Notes: generated from the letters alone by a model not told the origin. 64,000 nt of DNA from UBA11865 sp041570195 (GCA_041570195.1 JBFFWQ010000012.1:1-64000); one strand, 5' to 3'; shown: positions 25,778 through 34,218, counted from the first letter of the stretch. Numbers and translations: made by a program.

Positions 25778-26123
25778 TGCTCGGACGCCGATTGGCTTGA
25801 CCGCCTGTAGTTAAGTAAGACGCTGCGCCCCCGGTGAATTGGCCCGGGGGCGCAGTCATTTGCCCGTCCTTCAAGCAGCCGTGGACAACGTTCGGCCCGG
25901 GCGAAGATATGGCCAGGGCTAGCGTAAAAGATTCTTCGCTCGTCACTACGATGTCAAACGTATACGATTCCCCAACGGCAAACTCCAGTAGACCATCCTT
26001 TGGCGGGTTCAACAGATCGATGTAGATGGCCGGGGCCAATGCGACGGCCGAAGATGGCGCGCAGACCAACAGCACCATAGCTAACGCTATGTCTATCGAG
26101 AGAAGGTGAACCAGGCCGATCAT
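25758..26123 (-). pseudogene. Truncated secreted protein (remnant)
   Basis: The 121-residue minus-strand frame begins with a convincing signal peptide (MIGLVHLLSIDIALAMVLLV then CAPSSAVALA). A segment FAVGESYTFDIVVTSEESFTLALAI follows, which resembles the opening beta strands of secreted Ig-like proteins. After about residue 70 the sequence loses protein character, runs through the terminator hairpin 25823-25855 and into the end of the opposing gene. The natural reading is the 5' stub of a longer secreted-protein gene whose remainder has been lost. Confidence 0.45.
25823..25855 (+). terminator. GC-rich hairpin after the SdrD-like gene
   Basis: CTGCGCCCCCGG (25823-25834) pairs perfectly with CCGGGGGCGCAG (25844-25855) across a 9-base loop. 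A 12-bp, almost all-GC stem 45 bases after the stop codon; only a short T-containing tail follows. Confidence 0.65.
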
Positions 26124-26307
26124 GAACTGGCCGCAGGTACTGAATCAGTTGGTGATATGCTTTGCGGATAGGATAGACTTCTAGGATAAAATCAGGTGTT
26201 TACACAGAACATTGGATACTCCCTGGGCCGAGCATTTGGGCACACTCCAGCCATCAAAGGATCTGACGCACACCTCCCGACCTCCCTCACCTTCCCATAT
26301 TGGCCCC

Positions 26308-26336
26308 TTGACAAGCCGCCGAGGGCGATCTATTAT
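26308..26336 (+). promoter_or_regulatory. Strong sigma-70-type promoter of the padR operon
   Basis: TTGACA (26308-26313), a 17-base spacer and TATTAT (26331-26336). Ideal spacing and a perfect -35. It drives the PadR-like regulator and the membrane protein behind it. Confidence 0.7.
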
Positions 26337-26369
26337 ATCGAGTGTAGATATATCGGAGCCTGATATATA
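26334..26369 (+). promoter_or_regulatory. Putative PadR operator
   Basis: TATATC-GAGTGTA-GATATA (26334-26352) is an inverted repeat over the -10 box and start site. It continues into GATATATC (26347-26354), itself a palindrome, and GATATATA (26362-26369). AT-rich ATATC/GATAT dyads at this position fit an autoregulated PadR-family promoter. Confidence 0.55.
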
Positions 26370-26392
26370 GTGCGCGACAGACGGGAGAACCC

Positions 26393-26788
26393 ATGAGCCA
26401 CCCAGGCGCCGGTTCGGCCGAACCGGCATCGTTTTTGCCCCTAACCCCAGCCATGTTTCATATCTTGCTGGCGCTGGCCAAAGGCGAGAGCCATGGCTAT
26501 GCCATCATGCGAGATATCGAGACCCATAGTGACGGCCGCTTTCGCATTGGACCAGGAACATTGTACGGTTCAATTAAGCGCATGCTGGCCTCGGGCTGGA
26601 TCGAGGAGGTAAACGAACGACCCGATCCAGACCTGGACGACGAGCGCCGTCGCTACTATCGTCTGACCGGCCTCGGCCGGCAGGTGGCCGAGGCAGAAGC
26701 GCGGCGACTGGCGAGCATGGTGCGCCTGGCTCGCGACGCGCAGTTGCTAGACGGCTCTTCGATGGTTGGGCACGAGGTTTCGTCATGA
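26393..26788 (+). CDS. PadR-family transcriptional regulator
   Basis: A 131-residue winged-helix regulator. The core LTPAMFHILLALAKGESHGYAIMRDIE (residues 17-43), followed by GPGTLYGSIKRMLASGWIEE and RRRYYRLTGLGRQVAEAEARRL, is the standard PadR pattern: recognition helix, wing and the start of the dimerisation helix. The short C terminus places it in the small PadR subfamily that often represses a linked membrane protein gene. GGGAG six bases upstream supports ATG 26393. The gene overlaps the next by 4 bases (ATGA). Autoregulation through the dyads at the promoter is inferred. Confidence 0.9.
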   Translation: MSHPGAGSAEPASFLPLTPAMFHILLALAKGESHGYAIMRDIETHSDGRFRIGPGTLYGSIKRMLASGWIEEVNERPDPDLDDERRRYYRLTGLGRQVAEAEARRLASMVRLARDAQLLDGSSMVGHEVSS

Positions 26789-27606
26789 GAGAAGATGATT
26801 TGCTGATCATCTGGTCAACGCGACTTTTCCGGATTTTTCTGGTCTTGTATCCCGCTAGATTCCGTCGCGACTATGGACGCGAGATGACCCTGGTCTTTCG
26901 CGATACTTGCCGCCAGGCGCAACGTGGCCAGGGGACAATGGGCATCCTGGCGCTGTGGCTGGCGACGTTACTGGATCTGTTCTCGACGGCGCTGGCCGAG
27001 CGCCTATCGGAGGATTATCAAATGTCATCGACGGCTATGTTTACGAGAATCAGCGGCCTGGTAGCGGCCGTGGGCGGGGTCATGCTGTTGATATTGGTCT
27101 ACGGGGAATTTGTTCTGGACGGAGTTTTTGACCCACTGGCGTACATGATCTTGGGGCTGGTCTACGGTTTAGGCATAGCCATCGGCGCGGCCGGTTTCTA
27201 TGTTCTGGGTCAATATGAATCCTCGGGCAGAGTTGGGCTGGGGCTGGCCTTTTTGGCCGGCGTCACCGTGAGCGCCAGTTGGATCCTGACGATCTTGTTC
27301 GAAAGTACACTTTGGTGGGCTATCTGGATCCTTGCTATGGCTGTCGGCGAGTTGGGCCTGGTCATCTTCGGCTGGAGTGCCTTCAAACACAGTCAACTGC
27401 CACGGTGGCATTCGTTGCCGCTGGTTGCCGGCGGCCTGGCCTTGGCGATTCTTATCGTCGCCATCGCCAACCTGCTCTTCGGCAACCAGAATAGGATCTT
27501 CGTTGCCCTGTGGCTGGCGGCCAACGGCATGGGTTGGGTCGCACTGGGAGCGTTGCTCATGTTGGGCGATAAGCGCGCTGCCTATCACACTGGCGCGGCC
27601 ACCTGA
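26785..27606 (+). CDS. Integral membrane protein encoded with PadR
   Basis: A 273-residue protein translationally coupled to padR by an ATGA overlap. The cytoplasmic N terminus contains LYPARFRRDYGREMTLVFRDTCRQA. This YPxxFRxxYGxEM prefix is typical of PadR-linked membrane proteins and of the prefix of some ABC permeases. Six or more hydrophobic helices follow from about residue 88. No ATPase is encoded nearby, and no enzymatic motif is seen. The pairing suggests a stress- or ligand-controlled membrane function, which cannot be specified. Confidence concerns the gene and its membrane nature, not its role. Confidence 0.75.
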   Translation: MREDDLLIIWSTRLFRIFLVLYPARFRRDYGREMTLVFRDTCRQAQRGQGTMGILALWLATLLDLFSTALAERLSEDYQMSSTAMFTRISGLVAAVGGVMLLILVYGEFVLDGVFDPLAYMILGLVYGLGIAIGAAGFYVLGQYESSGRVGLGLAFLAGVTVSASWILTILFESTLWWAIWILAMAVGELGLVIFGWSAFKHSQLPRWHSLPLVAGGLALAILIVAIANLLFGNQNRIFVALWLAANGMGWVALGALLMLGDKRAAYHTGAAT

Positions 27607-27780
27607 ACTACCATGGGGGAGCCGCGGCCGCACCTCACGATTCTCCTCCCGCCACCGGTTCCTAACATCTACCCCCTGCTTCAGGATCTCCGGATGCACC
27701 TCATTCGCCGTGCCGTCCTCCTCTTCGCATGGCCAAATCATAGGTGACGCTTACCGCACCTGTCAAGAAGATCCGGGCCA
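27607..27780. other. Spacer after the padR operon
   Basis: No gene or structured element was recognised. It leads into the first lamin-tail remnant. Confidence 0.4.
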
Positions 27781-27990
27781 ACAAGCGCAAGCATTCGCCC
27801 GGCCGCGCTGCTTTCCTGCCTGGACCTCGATGCGGCCGTCATTCAGCCTGGCGCCATCCTCCGCATCTGGGCCATGTCCGAGGATGCCGGCCAGGGCGGC
27901 TACAACTGCGGCTCTGGATCCAACATCTGCAACAACGACCAATCCGACCCTGCCGCCTTCTACGACAACACCGGGACCCTCATCGACTGA
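27781..27990 (+). pseudogene. Lamin-tail-domain gene remnant (upstream copy)
   Basis: Read in the frame ending at TGA 27988-27990, the DNA gives VIQPGAILRIWAMSEDAGQG, then GYNCGSGSNICNNDQSDPAA and FYDNTGTLID. This matches the C-terminal half of a lamin tail domain (PGxxLRIW, then GSG/WNN, then AxLYDNxG). No start codon or N-terminal half is found upstream. It ends at the beginning of the repeat copy at 27981. Confidence 0.6.
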
Positions 27991-28130
27991 TACGCCTAAC
28001 GTAGGCCCACTACCCACGACATCCGCCCTTGACGGCCGCTTCCCACCCATGCTAACCTTCCTTCCACAGAGCCTGACGGAGGTAAAACGGGTGCGTCACA
28101 TGCCAGCCTTCATACTGCTCCTGACCCTGG
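27981..28130. repeat. Direct repeat, copy 1 (flanks lamin-tail gene)
   Basis: About 120-150 bases, recurring at 28678-28828 with an offset of 697 bases and one indel before the start codon. Both copies include CCTAACGTAGGCCCACTACC, the following CGACATCCGCCCTTGACGGC, and GAGCCTGACGGAGG with the GTG start behind it. They cover the end of one lamin-tail unit, the spacer, the ribosome-binding site and the start of the next signal peptide. Confidence 0.8.
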
Positions 28131-28561
28131 CCGCCATTGCGGGCGCCTCGGCTGCGGCCGCAGCTGACCCCGTCTTAGAACCGATGGCCTACCTTCCCGT
28201 CGTCACCTCAGATTCCACGCCGCCACCCAGGCCGGCCACCTCCGGCGATGTGCGCATCACCCAGATCTTCTACAACGGCACCGGCCGCTTCGAGCCCAAC
28301 GAATACGTCCAGATCGAGAACTTCGACGACAAGCCCATCCAGCTCAAAGACTGGACCCTGCGCGACCTGGCCAACAACGTCTTCACATTCCCATCCTTCC
28401 TCATGGAGCCGGGCCAGGTCTGCCAGATATACACCAACCGCTGGAACGCCAGCGCCTGCAACTTCAACTATCAAAGCCGCCAGGCCATTTGGGACAACAC
28501 CGGCGACTGCGCCTACCTCCGCGACGACGCCGGCGCTGAAGTCTCCACCTACTGCTACTAG
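28091..28561 (+). CDS. Secreted lamin-tail-domain (LTD) protein
   Basis: A 156-residue secreted protein with start GTG 28091, supported by GGAGG nine bases upstream (ATG 28100 is the alternative). The signal peptide (PAFILLLTLAAIAGASAAAAA) is followed by a short linker and a single lamin tail domain. Its strands are GDVRITQIFYNGTGRFEPNE, YVQIENFDDKPIQLKDWTL and NVFTFPSFLMEPGQVCQIYT. A final DNTGDCAYLRDDAGAEVSTYCY closes the domain. LTDs are small beta modules often attached to secreted nucleases or surface proteins. This gene is the only intact member of a local three-copy array. Confidence 0.8.
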   Translation: MRHMPAFILLLTLAAIAGASAAAAADPVLEPMAYLPVVTSDSTPPPRPATSGDVRITQIFYNGTGRFEPNEYVQIENFDDKPIQLKDWTLRDLANNVFTFPSFLMEPGQVCQIYTNRWNASACNFNYQSRQAIWDNTGDCAYLRDDAGAEVSTYCY

Positions 28562-28696
28562 CGAATGAAGCTCCGAGTGGACATCGAACGCACCATGTAC
28601 ACATGGCACCTCCGCCGCAACATCTGGAGCAACTGCCAAACCAACCCCGCCGCCCTCTACGACAACACCGGCGCCCCCATCGACCGATACCCCTAA
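28562..28696 (+). pseudogene. Lamin-tail-domain remnant (second copy)
   Basis: In frame with the preceding LTD gene but behind its stop codon, the sequence reads NIWSNCQTNPAALYDNTGAP then IDRYP and a TAA at 28694-28696. This is the terminal strand pair of a lamin tail domain. The N-terminal part is missing. The TAA ends at the start of repeat copy 2. Confidence 0.55.
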
Positions 28697-28828
28697 CGTA
28701 GGCCCACTACCCACGACATCCGCCCTTGACGGCCGCAACTCGCCCAAGCTAGCTTTCCTTCCAGTGAGCCTGACGGAGGGAAGAACAGGTGCGGAGCATT
28801 CTGGCCTTCATGTTGGTCCTTACCCAGG
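28678..28828. repeat. Direct repeat, copy 2
   Basis: Second copy of the repeat at 27981-28130; see that entry. Identity is highest over the spacer and ribosome-binding region. Confidence 0.8.
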
Positions 28829-28899
28829 TCGCGATCGCCTGCGGCCCGGCCGCCTGGTTCTTTTCCGGACGAAAGAGGGGTCATTTTCGTCCCATCTGA
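28789..28899 (+). pseudogene. Signal-peptide stub of a third lamin-tail gene
   Basis: GTG 28789 behind GGAGGG gives VRSILAFMLVLTQVAIACGP, a signal peptide homologous to that of the intact LTD gene but with a lipobox-like ending (VAIAC). After AAWFFSGRKRGHFRPI it stops at TGA 28897-28899. The whole mature domain is absent. Confidence 0.5.
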
Positions 28900-29206
28900 A
28901 ATCAGTCAATGCCCCTAGATATCGGGCCGATTAAGACATGGGGGGGGCGGTCAAATGACCGGATTGAGCAGAGAAGCAAAAGACAGAATAGTCATCTACG
29001 TGTTCGCTCTGCTGGGAGCATCGCAGCCGGCCCAGAGGGAAAATGAAGCTCAGGCCAGACGACCCGCTTCACTCACGACACAGTCCCGACAAGGAGCGAT
29101 TCGGGATAACCAGGTAGAGCCAGAAGGGAGTGGAGGAAAAGACAACGCCGCTCATACTCCCATAACTGGCACATCCGGTCCACTGACAGGCGCAATCTGG
29201 CTAGAA
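28900..29206. other. Spacer upstream of recF
   Basis: No convincing gene. It includes a run of seven G at 28939-28947 and leads into a regular 7-nt repeat. Confidence 0.4.
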
Positions 29207-29248
29207 GCTCGCAGCTCACCGCTCACAGCTAACAGCTCCCCGCTCACC
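29207..29248. repeat. 7-nt-period intergenic element (best copy)
   Basis: Six uninterrupted heptamers: GCTCGCA, GCTCACC, GCTCACA, GCTAACA, GCTCCCC, GCTCACC. The clearest example of the family in this window, about 55 bases before the recF start. Confidence 0.85.
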
Positions 29249-29288
29249 CCAATGGCCACTATTGGCCACTTTCTTTCCCCGGCCGCTA

Positions 29289-29297
29289 TGCTACAAT
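29289..29297 (+). promoter_or_regulatory. Extended -10 box of a probably leaderless recF promoter
   Basis: TG-C-TACAAT (29289-29297) is an extended -10 element. The GTG start codon of recF follows after only six bases, so the transcript would begin at or beside the start codon. No Shine-Dalgarno sequence is present. Confidence 0.55.
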
Positions 29298-29303
29298 GGA
29301 CAG

Positions 29304-30545
29304 GTGTACATAACGCATTTGTCGTTGACCAACTTCCGCAATTACGGCCGGTTGGAGCTTTCGCTTTCGCCCGGGGCGACGCTGCTGCACGGCGACAATG
29401 CCCAGGGCAAGACGAATTTACTGGAAGCGATTTACTACCTGGCCACCACCCGCTCGCCGCATGCTGACAACGACCAGCAGTTGATCAATTGGGCCGCCCT
29501 CCAGCCGGAAGAACCCATCATCGCCGGCCGCCTGGTGGTCCAGATTTCGACGGTCGACGGCCCGCGAGAGTTGCAGATGCGCCTGGTCAAAGAGCAACAG
29601 CGGGGTCAGTCCAGCTTCCGGCGCGAGGCGCTGGTTGACGGCCGCAAGGTACGCTTGATGGACCTGTTGGGCAACCTTCAGGTGGCTCTATTCCTGCCCG
29701 AGGATGTGCAGATCATCACCGGCCCGCCGGTCAAACGGCGGCGCTATCTGGATATTACCCTCTGCCAGGCCGACCGCTCTTACTGCCGCTCGCTGTCAGC
29801 TTATAACAAGGTGCTGGAACAGCGTAACGCCCTGTTGCGGCAAATCGCCGAGACCGGCGCCGGCCGCGACCTGCTGCCTATCTATACCGATAAGTTAGTC
29901 GCCCTGGCCGGCGAGATCTTCGCCCGCCGAGCCGGCTTCGTGGCTGACCTGGCGGCCGATGCCCAGCACTTGCACTACGAACGGCTCACCGAGGGCCAGG
30001 AGACGTTGCGCCTGCGCTACCTGCCTCGCCTTGAAGCAACCGGCAACGGCCGTAACGACGAGGCATCCATCCAGGCGGCAGCCGAGACTGGCCAGTGGCT
30101 GCAAGAGCAAAGCGATGTGCAAAGCATCGTCGACCGTTTCGCGGCAAACATGTCCCAAAACCAGGGACAAGATATCGCCAGCGGCAGCACGCGCCTGGGA
30201 CCTCACCGTGACGACTGGCGCTTCTGGACCGATCAGCGCAGTCTGAGCAGTTACGGCTCGAGAGGCCAGCAGCGCACGGCCATGCTGGCCTTGAAACTGG
30301 CCGAAATCAATTGGATGGCCGCTCAATCGGGGGATACGCCCATCCTGTTGCTGGACGAAGTGGTGGCTGAATTGGACGGCCAGCGGCGGGCGCTGTTGCT
30401 GGAGGCCGTTCAGTCCGTCTCCCAGGCCTTGCTGACAGCAACCGATCCGGGCATGTTCACACAAGATTTTCTGGCAAAGGCGGCCTTGTTTCAGGTGACT
30501 GGCGGCCGAGTCAGCCGACAAGAGACACTGGAAGTGCCGTCATGA
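29304..30545 (+). CDS. recF: DNA replication and repair protein RecF
   Basis: A 413-residue SMC-like ATPase that loads RecA at single-strand gaps together with RecO and RecR. The N terminus VYITHLSLTNFRNYGRLEL is typical. The Walker A GDNAQGKTN lies at residues 30-38. The signature region is YGSRGQQRTAMLALKLAE, and Walker B is PILLLDEVVAELD. The D-loop and C-terminal parts are complete. GTG 29304 is chosen because it gives the canonical N terminus; an ATG at 29262 would add unrelated residues. No dnaA, dnaN or gyrB lies beside it. Its TGA overlaps the next gene by four bases. Confidence 0.95.
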   Translation: MYITHLSLTNFRNYGRLELSLSPGATLLHGDNAQGKTNLLEAIYYLATTRSPHADNDQQLINWAALQPEEPIIAGRLVVQISTVDGPRELQMRLVKEQQRGQSSFRREALVDGRKVRLMDLLGNLQVALFLPEDVQIITGPPVKRRRYLDITLCQADRSYCRSLSAYNKVLEQRNALLRQIAETGAGRDLLPIYTDKLVALAGEIFARRAGFVADLAADAQHLHYERLTEGQETLRLRYLPRLEATGNGRNDEASIQAAAETGQWLQEQSDVQSIVDRFAANMSQNQGQDIASGSTRLGPHRDDWRFWTDQRSLSSYGSRGQQRTAMLALKLAEINWMAAQSGDTPILLLDEVVAELDGQRRALLLEAVQSVSQALLTATDPGMFTQDFLAKAALFQVTGGRVSRQETLEVPS

Positions 30546-31495
30546 TGGTTCGAATCTCTCGCGTTGGGCTTTTGGCTTTGTTGGTTGCGGCGGCTTATCT
30601 GTTGGCCAGCTGCCAGAATGATCCCGGGCCACTACCAACGGAGGCGGCGCTCCTGCCGTCGATCACCCCATCAGCCACCGGTCTCGGGCCGCCCACGGCC
30701 ACGGTACCACCAACGTGGACGCTACCGGCCGGCGGATTGCCGCCCTCGCCCAGCCCGGCCGGTTTACCGTCCTTCACGCCGGTGCCTACTAATACGCCCT
30801 GGTCCACCTTCACGCCGACGGCCTCGATTACGCCGACGCCCAGCGATACGCCGGAGCCCACGGCCACCCCGACCGCTTCCGCAACCGCGGTCCCGGTTGA
30901 AAGCGCCAATCTGTTGCCGAATCCGTCGTTTGAAGAGAGCTGGCACCATCAGAACGGCGTTCCTGAATTACAGGTGCCTGATGGCTGGCAACTGGAATGG
31001 CAAGAGGGCAGCAACTGGCTGGACAGCGATCCCTGGAATCGTTTTGTCCGGCCGGAGACACGAGTACTCACGGCCGATTTTTTACCGGCCGACGAGCGGG
31101 ACTTGTTCATCTGGGATGGCAACCAAACGGTCAAGGTATTCAAACGTGAAGGCGCATTGAGCTTCCGCCTGACGACCGACGTTTTCCTGGAGGCCGGCTC
31201 CTACCTGTTCTCAATCAATGTCTTCCCTGACATGATCGACTCATACTCGGACAGTGGAGCCAAGATTTGGGCGCCGGATAAGCTGTCAGGCCAATTGCGC
31301 TTCCTCGTCGATCCGCCGGAGGAAGAATGGCATTTCCCCACCTTCGGCCAGAAGAACCATTATCAATACGCCTTCTTCGTCGAGCGGGCAAAGAGTGTGC
31401 ACCTGGGCGTGCACTTCGTCGGCCGTTGGGCCATCTTGAATAATGGTTGGTTCATGGACGATTGGTCCCTGGTCCAACTGTCGCCGGCTGAGTGA
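30542..31495 (+). CDS. Lipoprotein with Thr/Pro-rich linker and carbohydrate-binding-like domain
   Basis: A 317-residue lipoprotein coupled to recF by an ATGA overlap. The signal sequence ends in LLASC (lipobox cysteine near 24). Residues 30-120 are a low-complexity Pro/Thr/Ser linker (for example FTPTASITPTPSDTPEPTAT). A globular domain follows, starting ANLLPNPSFEESWHHQNGVP, a typical opening of carbohydrate-binding-like beta-sandwich modules, with the ending NNGWFMDDWSLVQL. The ligand is unknown. The linker style is shared with other envelope lipoproteins of this genome fragment. Confidence 0.75.
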   Translation: MMVRISRVGLLALLVAAAYLLASCQNDPGPLPTEAALLPSITPSATGLGPPTATVPPTWTLPAGGLPPSPSPAGLPSFTPVPTNTPWSTFTPTASITPTPSDTPEPTATPTASATAVPVESANLLPNPSFEESWHHQNGVPELQVPDGWQLEWQEGSNWLDSDPWNRFVRPETRVLTADFLPADERDLFIWDGNQTVKVFKREGALSFRLTTDVFLEAGSYLFSINVFPDMIDSYSDSGAKIWAPDKLSGQLRFLVDPPEEEWHFPTFGQKNHYQYAFFVERAKSVHLGVHFVGRWAILNNGWFMDDWSLVQLSPAE

Positions 31496-31533
31496 GAGCA
31501 CAAACAGTTTCGCTGAAAATTCCCTGTCAACCG

Positions 31534-31550
31534 CAGTTTCCCGGAAACTG
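31534..31550 (+). terminator. Small perfect hairpin after the recF operon
   Basis: CAGTTTC-CCG-GAAACTG forms a 7-bp stem with a 3-base loop 39 bases after the lipoprotein stop codon. A GAAACTG-like partner also lies near 31505. There is no T tract, so termination is uncertain. Confidence 0.4.
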
Positions 31551-31596
31551 TCCTTCGAACCTTGGCGTTTCCGGAAAACCTAGGACACCATAGTCG

Positions 31597-32262
31597 ATGG
31601 AACTGATTCTGGCTTCAGCCTCGCCGCGTCGGCAGGAGTTGATTCAACTTCTGGGATTACCCTGGCGGGTAGTGGTGGCCGAGGTCGACGAAGAAAGCAT
31701 CAGCCACCCCGATCCCGCTCAGGACGTGATCCAGACCGCTAGGCTGAAGGCGGCCGATGTGGTCCGCCGTGCGTCGGAGAAAGCCGTGGTCGTGGCCGCC
31801 GATACAACGGTTGTTTTGGACGGCCGGCGGCTGAACAAGCCGAGCAGCGAGGTAGAAGCGCGCGAGATGTTGCGGCAACTACGCGGCCGGACCCACCACG
31901 TCCATACCGGCATCGTCGTCGTGGATGTGAACAGCGACCGCTGGGTGACCGACGTGGCCACCGTCGAAGTACCCATGCGTGCCTACAGCGAAGCCGAATT
32001 GGTCGCCTATGTGGCCACGGGCGACCCACTGGACAAGGCCGGCGCCTACGCCATCCAGCATCCAGAATTCCGGCCGGTAGTTGGTTTGACCGGCTGCTAC
32101 GCCGGCGTGGTCGGTCTGCCACTGTGCCACCTGACTCGGGCGCTTACACAGGTCGGCGTCGACGTGCGAGAGAACATCGCCAGCGCTTGCCAGGCGCATC
32201 ACGATTACGATTGCCCGATCTTCGGCAAGATATTAGGTCACCCCTCCCTCGATCCAGAATAG
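31597..32262 (+). CDS. maf: Maf-type nucleoside triphosphate pyrophosphatase
   Basis: A 221-residue Maf/HAM1-fold enzyme. The N-terminal LILASASPRRQELIQLLG is diagnostic, followed by VAEVDEESISHPDP, VVAADTTVVLDGRRLNKP (with the catalytic aspartates) and a C-terminal YATGDPLDKAGAYAIQ block. Maf enzymes hydrolyse non-canonical or pyrimidine NTPs to monophosphates and are linked to control of division. The C terminus is about 20 residues longer than usual (CQAHHDYDCPIFGKILGHPS). The serine in LASASPRR and the arginine pair are intact. Confidence 0.92.
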   Translation: MELILASASPRRQELIQLLGLPWRVVVAEVDEESISHPDPAQDVIQTARLKAADVVRRASEKAVVVAADTTVVLDGRRLNKPSSEVEAREMLRQLRGRTHHVHTGIVVVDVNSDRWVTDVATVEVPMRAYSEAELVAYVATGDPLDKAGAYAIQHPEFRPVVGLTGCYAGVVGLPLCHLTRALTQVGVDVRENIASACQAHHDYDCPIFGKILGHPSLDPE

Positions 32263-32309
32263 CATACCAGAATTGGCTGTGATATGGCTCGGCTGGCTGT
32301 TAGCGCACT

Positions 32310-34218
32310 TCAAGCGTCCGATCCGGTAGAGGAGGCCACCAGGTCCCGAACTTGTTCTAACAACTCATCCTGCGTGAATGCGCCCTGGCAATGACATATT
32401 GCACACCGCCATCCAGTCGCCTGTGATCCTCGTCAGTTAGATCCTTGGCGGTAACGACGATAATAGGGATAGACTGGTTCTCCTGATGCTGGCGCAGAGC
32501 CAGCACGAAATCGAAGCCATCCATGCCCGGCATCATGATATCCAGCGTGATGAGCGACGGCTTTAATCGTCGCGCCAGGTCTAACCCCTCCTCTCCGCTT
32601 GCGGCCGTCGCCACCGCATGACCATCCAACTCCAGCGTTCACATCAGCAGGTCGCGGGAATCAAGGTCGTCGTCTATCACCAGGATTGGATTCTCCATTG
32701 CCGCGTGCGGCTCAGACTCGCCCTCCTCCACAGTAGCCGCGGCCGCCTCCAGGGCATCAACCTTGGCCGGCAAGGAAATGGTGAATGTAGAACCCGCGCC
32801 AACTTCACTCGTCACCGACAGGTCTCCACCCATCATGCGACAGAATTGGCGACTAATGGGCAGACCCAAGCCGGTACCTCCATAGTTTCGCGTCGTCGAA
32901 TCGTCGGCCTGGGAGAAGGCCTCGAAGACATCGTGGATCTTGTCCTCTGGGATGCCAATCCCGGCATCAGTGACGTCAACGATGATCCAGTTACCTTCAT
33001 CCCGTCTTTCCCGCCTGGCGGTCACGACGATCTTGTCCTCGTGGGTGAATTTGGCCGCGTTTGACAGCAGATTAAACAACACTTGCCGTGTCTTGGTCAG
33101 GTCAGCTCGCATTACCCCCAAATCATCAGGAAAATCGGTATTCAACGTGTTGTTGTTCTTGTCGACAAGGGGCTGCACCGTGGACATTGATTCGGACAGC
33201 ATTTTGCCCGCGTCGAAGCTCTCCAGGTAGAGATCCATCCGGCCGGCCTCGATCTTTGACAGGTCGAGGATGTCGTTGATCAGGCCCAGCAGGTACCGGC
33301 CGGCGGTGTTGATCTTTTCAAGATCTGGGATCATCTCGTCGTAACCGTCGTCTTCTGCATCTTCGGCTAACATCTCACTATAGCCAATGATGGCGTTCTT
33401 TGGCGTGCGCAACTCATGGCTCATATTGGCCAAGAAGGAGCTTTTTGCAGGTAGACGAATTCATCCTTTCCCGCATCCAAAGCTGACCTAAACGCTTCGG
33501 CGAAATTCGTATTGCTGTATGGTCCGTCGAGTAGTGAAGTACCGTAATCGACTTCCTTAAAGACCGTGTAGACGATATCCCCGTCCGCATTGGCCAGAAA
33601 GATGTCGTAGTAGCCAAAGGTCTCCAGGAAGTTGCGAATAATGGGATGGTACAACTCGTGAACCTCACTGTATCGACTGCCATCGCCGGGATTATCCAGA
33701 AGATGTTTGTCACCCACGTCAAAGGGATTGGACGAGATATACAGGTCCTGCAAGAGTTGCGTCTTGGTTTCTTCGGGCCAAAACTCATCTAGCTGAACAC
33801 TTCTTTGTAAGTTAGGAATAAGCCGTGAGAGATACTCCTCCGAATCATAGCGCCTGAGCTGGTTCGTTAGCTGACGCTGCTCCTCATCACAGTCTTCGGG
33901 CCCAGAATCAGTATTCTGAAAGCTATCGTCGAACTCCTTGATCGCTTCCACGATCATGCGGTCTTATGACAGGGTCGCTACCTGACCGCTGATCTGCTGG
34001 AAGTAATCTTCAATCTGGTTGGCCTTCATTTCGCGCACGGCCGTCAATTTGTTGAACGATTCTTCTTGCAAGGCATCCCCGGCAACGGAGAAGCCGATAT
34101 AACCGCTCACGCCGATAGCCAGCACGGCCACGGCGATGAAGGCGATGAGCATTTTGGTCCGGATATTGAGGTTTCTGACCATTCTATTCATAGCGCATGT
34201 ACAAGGGTATATACCCAT
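32310..34218 (-). pseudogene. Broken hybrid histidine kinase with receiver domain
   Basis: Read on the minus strand the pieces form one degraded sensor kinase. (1) A membrane segment (MLIAFIAVAVLAIGVSGYIG) and the start of the sensor domain end at an in-frame TAA (33966-33964). (2) The same frame resumes DRMIVEAIKEFDDSFQ and runs to FVYLQ near 33432. (3) The next homology, FLANMSHELRTPKNAIIGYSEML, lies in another frame, so the second membrane helix, HAMP and intervening parts are gone. (4) The kinase core (NLLSNAAKFTH, DAGIGIPEDK, GGTGLGLPISRQ) is complete. (5) The receiver domain is split by an in-frame TGA (32641-32639) after DDDLDSRDLLM and resumes TLELDGHAVATAASGEEG with its phosphoacceptor in LITLDIMMPGMDG. 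(6) A final one-base shift near 32395 moves the ending AFTQDELLEQVRDLVAS out of frame; it stops at 32310. The translation start would be ATG 34218 or 34191. Confidence 0.8.

Noticed and set aside
27332..28090. Long open frame preceding the LTD gene
   Set aside because: Same frame by chance; it overlaps the membrane protein gene in another frame, and the ribosome-binding site and signal peptide mark 28091 as the start.
30546..30555. GGTTCGAATC, resembling a tRNA T-arm
   Set aside because: It is the beginning of the lipoprotein gene; no acceptor stem or anticodon arm can be built around it.
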